60,959 bases of DNA from an uncultured Bacteroidales bacterium (GTDB taxonomy: Bacteria > Bacteroidota > Bacteroidia > Bacteroidales > Paludibacteraceae): positions 1-60,959 of the forward strand of contig ONND01000017.1 in assembly GCA_900319105.1 (NCBI GenBank), read 5' to 3'. The notes below the pieces were generated by a model. That model was given only the letters and a program-made list of their open reading frames with translations, was not told where the DNA came from and made no database searches. Shown here piece by piece: positions 53,682-60,959 of the stretch (the first letter of the stretch is position 1; each line of letters opens with the position of its first letter). A program made the translations under genes and the position numbers.

Positions 53682-55646
53682 ATGAAAAGAATAATCGGAT
53701 TAGTAGTTAGCGGATTAGCAGTTAGCGGTCTGCTAACAGCCCAGACGCTGAATGTGCAGGTGGGCAATGTGCTGTATCAGTTCCCTGCGGCGCAGACCGC
53801 TCAGATGCCGTACGAGAACGGTTCGAGTTTGACCGTCATGGGCAAAGTGTTCAACCTCAGTGAGATAGACAGTATGTATATCGACGAGACGGCTGTGACG
53901 GACAACACCGTGACGGTGGCATACAATGACGCGAGCGCCGACATCACGGTAGCCGGTAACATCGCGCGTTTCCTTACTATCGCGCAATCAGGCGCACACG
54001 TGAGCATCATCCAGAGTGCCGACGTAGCACAGGAGATCACCTATACGCTCTCGGGTACTTCAACCGACGGCGGGTTCTACAACGAAGGTGCTTATAAGGC
54101 AACCGTGGAACTGGACAACCTCCATCTGACGAACGTATCCGCTACTTACTCCGGCGCGGCTATTCATATCCAGAACAGCAAGCGTATCAAAGTGAAACCG
54201 CTCAACGGCACGACCAACACCCTCGTGGATGCAGCGGGCGGCAAGCAGAAAGGATGTCTGTATATCAAAGGTCATGCGGAGTTTGCGCAGAAAGGAACGC
54301 TCAACGTCACCGGTAACGTCAAGCACGGTATCAAGACCGGCGAGTATTTTAGTATTAAGAACTCCACTATCAACGTCCTCTCGGCAGTGGGTGACGGTAT
54401 CAACTGCGAGCAGTTCTTCCTTATGGAGAGCGGTACGATAACCATCAACAACGTCGCCGACGACGGCCTGCAATGCGACATCGAGGACACGACCGTCGGT
54501 TCGACCGGCGAGACCGTGGATCACGAAGAAGAAGACTCGGGTAACATCTATATCTCCGGCGGCACGCTGACGATGAACATCACCGGTGTGGCTTGCAAAG
54601 GTATCAAAGCAGAGGGCAACATCGCCATCAGCGGCGGCGACATCACGATTAGCACTTCCGGCATCGGAATGTGGGACACGGAGGATCTGGAGACCAAGGC
54701 AGCGGCTTGTATCAGCAGCGATGCGAACATCACCATCTCCGGCGGTACACTCAATCTCACGTCCACCGGTTCGGGCGGAAAAGGACTCAAGTGCGACAGC
54801 CTGCTGACCTTCACCGGCGGCACGATGACGATCAAGACCACCGGCGCACTCTACTACAACAACGGCACGACCGAGAACACCAACTACACCGGTAATACCG
54901 ATAATATAGATAGCAAATATTACTCTTCGCCGAAGGGTATCAAAGCCGGCACGAAGACCGAGTCGGGCAGCGGATGGTCTGTGACCTACACCTACGCAGG
55001 CGGTATCGTCATCAGCGGCGGTAAGATCTCCGTCAGCACGTCGGGACGCAATGCCGAGGGTATCGAGAGCAAGAGCACGCTCGTCATCAACGACGGCGAA
55101 GTGGTGATCAATGCGTACGACGATGCTATCAATGCCGCATCGGACCTCACTATCAACGGCGGTTTGGTGTATGCACGCTCGACCAATAACGATGGTATTG
55201 ATGCCAACGGAAACGTCTATCTCAAAGGCGGTCTGGTCTATGCCATCGGCGCTTCGAGTCCTGAAATGGCGATAGACGCCAACAGCGAGGAGCAGAAGAA
55301 ACTCTACGTACAAGGCGGTACGATCGTGGCTATCGGTGGTCTGGAGAGCGGCGCCAGCCTCACGCAGAGCTGTTATAAAGCATCGTCGTGGAGCAAGAAC
55401 ACCTGGTATGCCCTGACGGTCGGAAGCAATGTGTTTGCGTTCAAGACCCCAAGTAGTGGGGGTAGTAATCTCATCGTCTCCGGTGCATCGACGCCTACGC
55501 TCAAATCGGGCGTTACCGCCAGCGGCACGGAGATCTTCGACGGTGTCGGGTTCTATCCGGCAGAAACCACAGGCGGTTCGTCCGTATCGCTCAGTTCGTA
55601 CACCGGCGGCGGTGGAGGTCCCGGCGGCGGACACGGAGGATGGTAA
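53682..55646 (+). CDS. Cthe_2159-type carbohydrate-binding beta-helix protein
   Basis: 654 residues, exported. The fold is a right-handed parallel beta-helix with repeats such as ISGGTLTMNITGVACKGIKAEG, ISGGDITISTSG, ISGGTLNLTSTGSGGKGLKCDS and INDGEVVINAYDDAINAASD; such repeats and Asp-rich turns match the Cthe_2159 family, which binds cellulose or polygalacturonate and calcium. The N-terminal module (NVQVGNVLYQFPAAQ, then VMGKVFNLSEIDSMYI) is shared in style with the gene before it. The tail is Gly-rich (GGGGGPGGGHGG). The pairing with a CE12 acetylesterase supports a pectin role. A strong terminator follows. Confidence 0.82.
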   Translation: MKRIIGLVVSGLAVSGLLTAQTLNVQVGNVLYQFPAAQTAQMPYENGSSLTVMGKVFNLSEIDSMYIDETAVTDNTVTVAYNDASADITVAGNIARFLTIAQSGAHVSIIQSADVAQEITYTLSGTSTDGGFYNEGAYKATVELDNLHLTNVSATYSGAAIHIQNSKRIKVKPLNGTTNTLVDAAGGKQKGCLYIKGHAEFAQKGTLNVTGNVKHGIKTGEYFSIKNSTINVLSAVGDGINCEQFFLMESGTITINNVADDGLQCDIEDTTVGSTGETVDHEEEDSGNIYISGGTLTMNITGVACKGIKAEGNIAISGGDITISTSGIGMWDTEDLETKAAACISSDANITISGGTLNLTSTGSGGKGLKCDSLLTFTGGTMTIKTTGALYYNNGTTENTNYTGNTDNIDSKYYSSPKGIKAGTKTESGSGWSVTYTYAGGIVISGGKISVSTSGRNAEGIESKSTLVINDGEVVINAYDDAINAASDLTINGGLVYARSTNNDGIDANGNVYLKGGLVYAIGASSPEMAIDANSEEQKKLYVQGGTIVAIGGLESGASLTQSCYKASSWSKNTWYALTVGSNVFAFKTPSSGGSNLIVSGASTPTLKSGVTASGTEIFDGVGFYPAETTGGSSVSLSSYTGGGGGPGGGHGGW

Positions 55647-55653
55647 TGACAAT

Positions 55654-55712
55654 AGAACATCCCCCACTCCTGTTCGGGAGCGGGGGATGTTCTTTTAGCG
55701 GCCGCTAAAAAA
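55654..55712 (+). terminator. Strong terminator with trailing palindrome
   Basis: AGAACATCCCCC (55654-55665) pairs with GGGGGATGTTCT (55682-55693), with an inner ACTCC/GGGAG stem; then the 18-bp palindrome TTTTAGCGGCCGCTAAAA (55693-55710). It also faces the 3' end of the convergent regulator gene. Confidence 0.85.
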
Positions 55713-55750
55713 GATTCTCGTTTTCATCTTATCGTGATAACTTATAGATT

Positions 55751-58129
55751 TCATTTACCTTTCTCCCGGAACTCGGATGGAGTAAAACCGGTAGAGGCTT
55801 TAAAACAAGTAGCGAAATAATGAGGATTGCTGAATCCGCAATCATAGGCCACTTCCTTGACAGACAGATCGGTCTGTCTCAAGAGCGTACAAGCATGTTT
55901 GATTCGCGCTTCTTGCAGGAAATCCTTCGGCGAGAGGTTGAATAGTTCATGCATCTTACGGTTCAACGACGAGCGGCTCATGCCCATGGCGGTCATCAGA
56001 TCATCCACACTGATCTCCACATTGCCCATGTTCGCTTCCATGAAAGACGTGAGCGACTGCAGGAACTGCTCGTTTTTATTCAAATAGCCGGCGACCATCA
56101 CCTCGGGGATATTGGTCGTTGGTCTTTGATCGTTAGGCCCCACCCGGCCTCCCCGTAAATGGGAGGGGAAAGGGTAGTTGGTCGTTTGAGCCAAGCGTTC
56201 CTGTACATCCAGATAGGCCTCTAAGGCTTCCTTACGTTTTTTCTTGAGGGCGCGCATGTGCAGCAAAGAGATGATGATGGTGAGCAGCGCAGCAAAAGCC
56301 CCGAAAAGGAGGATTGTCTGTCCGAGAGTACTTTCCATGAAAGTCGGTTTGACGATGATGGTGAGCCTCCGCACGTTGTTCTGCCACTGCCGGTAGGCGT
56401 TGGTCGAGCATAACTCCAGGAGGTATTCACCGGGGTGCAGATCCGGCAGTTGTATCTCTGCGACCGGAGTAGCCGCACTCCATGACGAGGCAGGCGTTCC
56501 TTTCTTGTAGAAACGGTATTGGTATAGTACGGCGCCACAGTTCCGGAAATCCAAGGTAGAGAACCACACGCCCAGACTGCGCTCGCGCGGAGAGAGCACG
56601 ACACTACTCAAGGTATCCACACCATACTCCATCGGGCCATTGCTCCGCTGGATGGCACTGATGGCAATGCGGACAGGTAGAGTGTCGGGGCGCAGATCCG
56701 ATTTCTCCACCAACAGCAGACCGTCATGAGGTGCCACTAAGATACGTCCGTCGCCGAGATCCAAGGGCGGGACTTCGCCAAGAATAAGATGTTGATGGTC
56801 CGGATAATTGAAGAACGCACTACCGAAATTAGTCACGCGCTTTGTGCGGGTATTGAGCAGACTCAACGCGCTATTTCCCTGTAGCAGGAGCGTGCTGTCG
56901 TTCCATGGCATGATCTCATAAACGATATCGCTTGCCAAACCGTCTTTCGTCGTCAGGTGGTCAAAATGCCAGTTTCCCGTTTGGGCATCCGCCATCCGGA
57001 TGCAGTTCAGCCCGCCGCCTTCCGTTCCGACATACAGACACCCCGCATGCTCGGCCACACACATCACGGCATTGCTGCTCAGCGAACGAATATTCCCTGT
57101 TTCCCGCTGATGAAGCGAGATGTCACCATCCCGTAATACCAACAAACCGGTAGTCGTTGCTGCGAACAAAGTCCCGTTCGTACTCTTCTGCAGCCGTCGT
57201 ACATACAAGTTCTCCGTTCCGGGCACTTGCTTAAATTCCGGGTTCTGAGCTCTGAAGTCTGAGCTCTTCCACAAGCCGAAGCCGTATGTAGCCACCCACA
57301 TCTGTCCCTCTGCATCCGGCAGGAGGTCATACACATTGCGCAGAACAGGATACGTCCGCCGGTGCTTGCCGTCTATCTCCATGAGTGCACCGGGTTTGGT
57401 GCCCAGCCATAGATGTCCGTCTGCGGTCTCACGGATGCAATAGACGGGCGCACCAAGATCTTCCATCCGGATGACGCGCAATGTACTGTCATAAACCGTC
57501 ACCCGGTTCGTATAGCGCCCAGCCGCCCATAACTCGCCATTGGATAGTTTGCCCAGGCTTCGGATTTCCTCCTTCCCTACCCGCTTGCCGTGAGGCACTA
57601 CCGGCGTGGCGATATACAATCCGTGCTCATCTATTAGCCATATATTCTGCGCCCGGTCCACATATTTGTAGCGGATGTTACGCAGGTGTGTATCCGCCGT
57701 TTGGAAAGACAGATCTTTGCGTCGGTAGTTGGGGTCATGGTTCGCGTAGATACGCGCCTGTATTTCTTCGCGTTGCACAGGCGTGAGCGTGTCGAACCTG
57801 CATGCGCGCGTATAAAAAAAGAAAATACTATCCTCTACCAGACAATAGAGGTTGTTATCCTTGGTCAGTTTGATGTGACGAAATTTATCCGAAGGAGTGG
57901 CTATTGGATCTCCCGGACGGGTTTTGAAGGCTACAAAACGCGTGCCATCAAATCGATTGAGGCCATTCCAAGTCGCAATCCATACCATTCCCGTCGAGTC
58001 TTGAACCACATGCGAAGTGAGCCAATGGCTCAACCCGTTACGGTCATCAAAGAACCGCATATGGTACTCATCCGCGTACACGTTAATGGACAATATACAT
58101 CCTATTATGATATGTAAAAATTGACGCAT
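55751..58129 (-). CDS. Kinase-less propeller/TM/AraC transmembrane regulator
   Basis: 792 residues. Signal/anchor MRQFLHIIIGCILSINVYA is followed by two-component-regulator propeller repeats (HVVQDSTGMVWIATWNGLNRFD, ADGHLWLGTKPG, AEGQMWVATYGFGLW), a Y_Y_Y-type Ig domain (RNCGAVLYQYRFYKKG), TM TILLFGAFAALLTIIISLLHM, a linker, then an AraC DNA-binding domain (EISVDDLMTAMGMSRSSLNRKM, TDLSVKEVAYDCGFSNPHYF). Full hybrid two-component systems carry HisKA, HATPase and receiver domains between TM and AraC; none are here (linker only about 70 residues). The linker includes an insert-like stretch, FPSHLRGGRVGPNDQR. It likely senses a glycan outside and acts on nearby genes as a one-component regulator. 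Confidence 0.8.
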   Translation of the reverse strand: MRQFLHIIIGCILSINVYADEYHMRFFDDRNGLSHWLTSHVVQDSTGMVWIATWNGLNRFDGTRFVAFKTRPGDPIATPSDKFRHIKLTKDNNLYCLVEDSIFFFYTRACRFDTLTPVQREEIQARIYANHDPNYRRKDLSFQTADTHLRNIRYKYVDRAQNIWLIDEHGLYIATPVVPHGKRVGKEEIRSLGKLSNGELWAAGRYTNRVTVYDSTLRVIRMEDLGAPVYCIRETADGHLWLGTKPGALMEIDGKHRRTYPVLRNVYDLLPDAEGQMWVATYGFGLWKSSDFRAQNPEFKQVPGTENLYVRRLQKSTNGTLFAATTTGLLVLRDGDISLHQRETGNIRSLSSNAVMCVAEHAGCLYVGTEGGGLNCIRMADAQTGNWHFDHLTTKDGLASDIVYEIMPWNDSTLLLQGNSALSLLNTRTKRVTNFGSAFFNYPDHQHLILGEVPPLDLGDGRILVAPHDGLLLVEKSDLRPDTLPVRIAISAIQRSNGPMEYGVDTLSSVVLSPRERSLGVWFSTLDFRNCGAVLYQYRFYKKGTPASSWSAATPVAEIQLPDLHPGEYLLELCSTNAYRQWQNNVRRLTIIVKPTFMESTLGQTILLFGAFAALLTIIISLLHMRALKKKRKEALEAYLDVQERLAQTTNYPFPSHLRGGRVGPNDQRPTTNIPEVMVAGYLNKNEQFLQSLTSFMEANMGNVEISVDDLMTAMGMSRSSLNRKMHELFNLSPKDFLQEARIKHACTLLRQTDLSVKEVAYDCGFSNPHYFATCFKASTGFTPSEFREKGK

Positions 58130-58146
58130 TTGTGTAAAATCCGGCG

Positions 58147-58177
58147 CAAAGGTACACAAAAAAATCCACATATGCAA
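58147..58177 (-). promoter_or_regulatory. Promoter of the regulator gene
   Basis: Minus strand TTGCATATGTG, TACCTTTG starting 23 bp later. Confidence 0.8.
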
Positions 58178-58205
58178 ATTTTATACGTCTTTGGGCAATT
58201 TTTGT

Positions 58206-58236
58206 ACGCCCATACGCGCAATTTATTGTACTTTTG
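58206..58236 (+). promoter_or_regulatory. Weak match promoter of the CE12 gene
   Basis: ACGCCCATACG in the -33 place and TACTTTTG at 58229, spacing 23. The -33 half is poor, fitting regulated expression. The leader then carries TAACAGCTTAACAGTTTAAC units. Confidence 0.55.
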
Positions 58237-58304
58237 CACCACAATTTGAAAACAGCTTGTACAACATAACAGCTTAACAGTTTAACAATTTAACATTTTT
58301 TATC

Positions 58305-60200
58305 ATGAGAAAAATCTTTTCGCTTTTCACAGCCATGATGCTCTGTCTGCCGATGATGCAGGGAGCCATCAAAGTCCACACCATCGGCGATTCGACGATG
58401 GCAGAGTATGACGAGAGTACCACCGACAAACGCGGATGGGGTATGTATCTCGGTTCGTTTTTTGAGCCCTCGTTTGTTACCGTCAACAACCGTGGCAAAT
58501 CAGGCGCCGACACCCGTGGTTTCTACAACGGCGCTGCGTATTGGGCTTCCGTCAAGAGCCAGATGAGCGCAGGCGACTACCTGCTTATCCAGTTTGCCCA
58601 CAATGACGAAGGCAACGACAGCAACCTATCCGGTCTGGACAATCTCGAGTACGCAGCCTATTGCAAGGAGCATAGCCTGCCCGCTCCGACCGATGCACGT
58701 GGTACCAACCCGCAGACCACCTATCGCGATTTCCTGCGCCTGTTCATCGACGAAGCGCGTGAACTGGGTGTGACCCCTGTTTTGGTAGGTCCCATCTGCC
58801 GCGCGTATTTCAGTGGGAACAACATCACCCGCAAAGGACAGCACGACCTCGGCGACAAGTTCGCCAAGATCGAGAATGGGGAACTCAAGCAGAACCAGAA
58901 CGTACCGGCTACCGATCTCTCGATGAGTTATGTGGAGGCGATGCGTGTCGTAGCGGCAGAGAAGAACGTGCCGTTCATCGACTTGACTGAGGCAACCCGT
59001 GAGCTCTACCTCTCTTACGGCGAGAGCCAGTGTCTGAGCCTCCTCTTCTGCTCAGGAGACAAGACCCACACCAACGCCATGGGCGGTAACCTTGTAGCAC
59101 GTGCAGCGGCACAACTGCTCAAGAACGCCGGCATCCTCGCGGATCACATCAATATCCCGACCGACATCACCGCTAACCCGTCGGCCATCAATATCGGTGA
59201 GACCTATTGCTCCGTACCGCAGAACAAAGAGTTCTTGCTCACCGGCTATGGACTCGAACCCGCAGCCGGCACTGTAAACCTCAGCGCTTCGGCGAACTTG
59301 CAGATCTCTCTGGACAAGGAGAACTACGCTTCGACCGCACAGGCTTCGTATGAAGGCGGTTCGATGTTCCAGAAAGTCTTTATCCGCGCCAACTACGCTA
59401 CCGGCGGACTCCATTACGACACCGTTTATATCTCCTCCGGCGAACACACCGTAACGGTTCCTGTAAGCGCCATGGCGATCTCGCTCGATGGCGGTGCTGC
59501 TGTCAGCGCTTTCTGGGCAATCGGTGCCAAACCGGTTCCCGCTCCCGTGGTGGAAGGACCGATCAGTGCGGAGTTTACCATGAGCCAGATGGCTTGCATC
59601 GATTACAATGCCTCCAAGAACTACTTCGTCGATGGCGACTCTACCACTATCGTGCTCGCACGTTTCCATAACTCCGCCGACGGCAGCGCACGTACCCCGT
59701 GGCCCGCAGGCGAGATAGACGAGAACGCCAGCCGTTACCTCGATTTCGCCATCACCGCGCCGGCTGCCATGGACGTACGTATCACCCGTGTCGCGATGGA
59801 GATTGCTTCCGATGGTACTTCGACCATGTGCTACCACCTCAATACAGGCTTCGGTAGCGAGTTCACGGATGTAACGACTATCTATGAGAAACGCAACATG
59901 ACCTCCCGCGTCATCGAGCACGTCGATCTGACACCTACTCTTACTATCCCTGCCGGCGAGGTGCTCCACGTACGCATCCTCCCCTGGCATGACTACGCAG
60001 AGGTCAAAGACAGCAAGTACATCGGTCTGCGCAACGTGAAGATCGAAGGTATGGCGTTTGATCCTTCCGAAGAAGGCATCGAAGAAGTATCCTCTTCCCT
60101 TCAGGGAGGAGACAGAGGTAGGCTTATCCTCCGCAACGGCATGTTGTTCATCGAGCGCAACGGTGTTCTCTACACCCCCGCCGGCCAGATCGTGAAATAA
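58305..60200 (+). CDS. Rhamnogalacturonan acetylesterase (CE12, SGNH hydrolase)
   Basis: Removes acetyl groups from rhamnogalacturonan I, part of pectin breakdown. 631 residues, with signal peptide MRKIFSLFTAMMLCLPMMQG. SGNH blocks: I HTIGDSTMAEY (nucleophile Ser30), II VNNRGKSGADTR (Gly), III LIQFAHNDEG (Asn), V CSGDKTHTNAMGG (Asp and His, near residue 255). The C-terminal half holds beta-sandwich domains and a tail (LILRNGMLFIERNGVLYTPA) common in secreted Prevotella-type enzymes. The HTCS-like regulator is divergent and shares the intergenic region, which supports control by it. Confidence 0.88.
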   Translation: MRKIFSLFTAMMLCLPMMQGAIKVHTIGDSTMAEYDESTTDKRGWGMYLGSFFEPSFVTVNNRGKSGADTRGFYNGAAYWASVKSQMSAGDYLLIQFAHNDEGNDSNLSGLDNLEYAAYCKEHSLPAPTDARGTNPQTTYRDFLRLFIDEARELGVTPVLVGPICRAYFSGNNITRKGQHDLGDKFAKIENGELKQNQNVPATDLSMSYVEAMRVVAAEKNVPFIDLTEATRELYLSYGESQCLSLLFCSGDKTHTNAMGGNLVARAAAQLLKNAGILADHINIPTDITANPSAINIGETYCSVPQNKEFLLTGYGLEPAAGTVNLSASANLQISLDKENYASTAQASYEGGSMFQKVFIRANYATGGLHYDTVYISSGEHTVTVPVSAMAISLDGGAAVSAFWAIGAKPVPAPVVEGPISAEFTMSQMACIDYNASKNYFVDGDSTTIVLARFHNSADGSARTPWPAGEIDENASRYLDFAITAPAAMDVRITRVAMEIASDGTSTMCYHLNTGFGSEFTDVTTIYEKRNMTSRVIEHVDLTPTLTIPAGEVLHVRILPWHDYAEVKDSKYIGLRNVKIEGMAFDPSEEGIEEVSSSLQGGDRGRLILRNGMLFIERNGVLYTPAGQIVK

Positions 60201-60230
60201 GAGAAATCAAGGAAATACACTGGACACAAG

Positions 60231-60258
60231 AGAGAGCGACCCTCATGGGCCGCTCTCT
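60231..60258 (+). terminator. Hairpin after CE12
   Basis: AGAGAGCG ... CGCTCTCT with an inner CCC/GGG stem and a TCAT loop. No T-run follows, so it may be partly a mRNA stabiliser. Confidence 0.65.
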
Positions 60259-60362
60259 TGCGTTACTGATATAGCGGTATAGCGAGATAAAAAATAAAGA
60301 TTCCGATTTGGAGGGAAACGCAAGAAACTTACGCATATATCATTGCAAAATCAAAACATTAT

Positions 60363-60393
60363 TTGCTTATCTCGAAAAATTATTGTATCTTTG
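60363..60393 (+). promoter_or_regulatory. Promoter of the sigma factor gene
   Basis: TTGCTTATCTC, TATCTTTG starting 23 bp later. The leader is about 170 nt. Confidence 0.75.
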
Positions 60394-60572
60394 TGCAGTT
60401 TTTCGGAAAAAAATGAAGTGCGGTTGTAAGATTTGGGCGGGAAAATCGTATTACATATAGAGAGGCTCTACAAATGGTGGCAAATGGCACATGATTTGAT
60501 GGCAAAATAATACAATAACAAAACTAAAATCAATAAAAAACGTACAAGGCGCACAAGTAGTCCTAAGTTTCT

Positions 60573-60959
60573 ATGACGCACGAGCAGTTCACGCAAATAT
60601 ATTTGCCGTTCAGCGGAAAGATGTATGCACTGGCATACAACTTACTCCGTAACCGTGACGAGGCGCGAGACTGCGTGCAAGATGTGTACTCCGAGTTATG
60701 GGTCAAACGGGACACGATAGAACCCGACAAACCACCACTTCCGCTTGTTTTAACGATGGTGCGAAACAACTGCCTTGACCGTCTCAAGTCCCGAAGTACG
60801 CAAGCAGATGACGAAACTCTTGAGACGCTTTTAGACCACAACACCGAAAATCAGATTGAAGCGGCAAGTGACCTCAACGCAGTAATACAACTGATTGACA
60901 AACTGCCAAGCGACCAACAAATTATTTTACGGTTACGCACCATTGACGGACTGGAGATC
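60573..60959 (+). CDS. ECF-type RNA polymerase sigma-70 factor (5' part)
   Basis: 129 codons from the ATG at 60573 to the window edge, still open. Region 2 reads FSGKMYALAYNLLRNRDEARDCVQDVYSELW, with the usual RDEARDCVQDVY core; region 4 begins IQLIDKLPSDQQIILRLRTIDGLE at the very end. It is a Bacteroidetes ECF sigma factor, a family that often pairs with an anti-sigma factor and a SusC/D locus, or with surface signalling; the partner would be to the right. The remaining HTH of region 4 is out of the window. Confidence 0.9.
   Translation, partial: MTHEQFTQIYLPFSGKMYALAYNLLRNRDEARDCVQDVYSELWVKRDTIEPDKPPLPLVLTMVRNNCLDRLKSRSTQADDETLETLLDHNTENQIEAASDLNAVIQLIDKLPSDQQIILRLRTIDGLEI

Larger units (their letters stand above)
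60201..60572. other. Gap before the sigma factor gene
   Basis: It contains the terminator at 60231-60258, a sigma-factor promoter at 60363-60393, and a leader of about 170 nt. No other gene is visible. Confidence 0.6.

Noticed and set aside
54060-55667. 535-residue open frame antisense to the beta-helix gene
   Set aside because: Shadow of the repetitive coding sequence; no start context or known domain.
55693-55710. Palindrome TTTTAGCGGCCGCTAAAA as an operator
   Set aside because: It lies directly behind a terminator stem and between convergent gene ends; more likely part of the termination region.

Overview
This is a Bacteroidales chromosome segment, probably from an anaerobic gut or rumen lineage; I cannot name the genus. 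The evidence is: promoters with a TAnnTTTG -7 box, a type III glutamine synthetase, a fused 2-oxoglutarate:ferredoxin oxidoreductase alpha subunit, BACON-domain lipoproteins, a propeller/AraC regulator of the hybrid-two-component family, and almost no Shine-Dalgarno sequences. Most of the window is core metabolism packed into tight, often overlapping transcription units.

Layout. 1-4560 (minus): glnN, aspartate aminotransferase and pyrG (runs off the left edge), a nitrogen unit. 4580-12828 (plus): an outer-membrane barrel protein, valS, a short uvrA and a CPA2 antiporter. 12764-14509 (minus): tsaD and an exosortase-like gene. 14580-22634 (plus): waaA, hisS, a DUF1599 protein, a frameshifted DoxX protein, tpiA, a gamma-carbonic anhydrase-like protein, pyrH, frr and rsgA. 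22609-27404 (minus): a BACON lipoprotein, korA and korB. 27542-31936 (plus): lepA, lysC, lysA. 31978-34026 (plus): a NhaD-type antiporter and a DedA protein. 34023-39766 (minus): murC, ftsQ, ftsA, ftsZ and a two-TM protein. 39753-41743 (plus): queH overlapping a PagL-like lipid A deacylase. 41740-44038 (minus): a GtrB-like glycosyltransferase and a helical protein.

43987-50600 is an accessory block. About 1 kb without a convincing gene holds two unusual ladder-like nested inverted repeats. An AT-rich minus-strand cassette follows: a polytopic membrane protein, a secreted helical protein, a TonB-C protein carrying what looks like a degenerate DNA/RNA non-specific endonuclease domain, and a zinc-ribbon/SHOCT membrane protein. 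The block abuts a tRNA-Ser(GCU) gene, and fragments resembling the 3' end of that tRNA occur at both ends of the block, as expected of an old integrated island. No integrase is visible.

50884-60959 holds a CYTH protein, a VanX-like dipeptidase, an AraC regulator, and a probable pectin-related group (small secreted protein, Cthe_2159-type beta-helix protein, kinase-less propeller/TM/AraC regulator, CE12 rhamnogalacturonan acetylesterase). The start of an ECF sigma factor gene closes the window.

Two window-wide patterns stand out. First, twenty promoters share an extended -33 element (TTGC followed by RTATRT-like sequence) whose first base lies exactly 23 bp before the first base of the TAnnTTTG box. 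Second, several families of short dispersed repeats occur both between genes and, in frame, inside housekeeping genes (valS, uvrA, tsaD, hisS, rsgA, korA, korB, a glycosyltransferase), adding family-foreign peptides to otherwise conserved enzymes.
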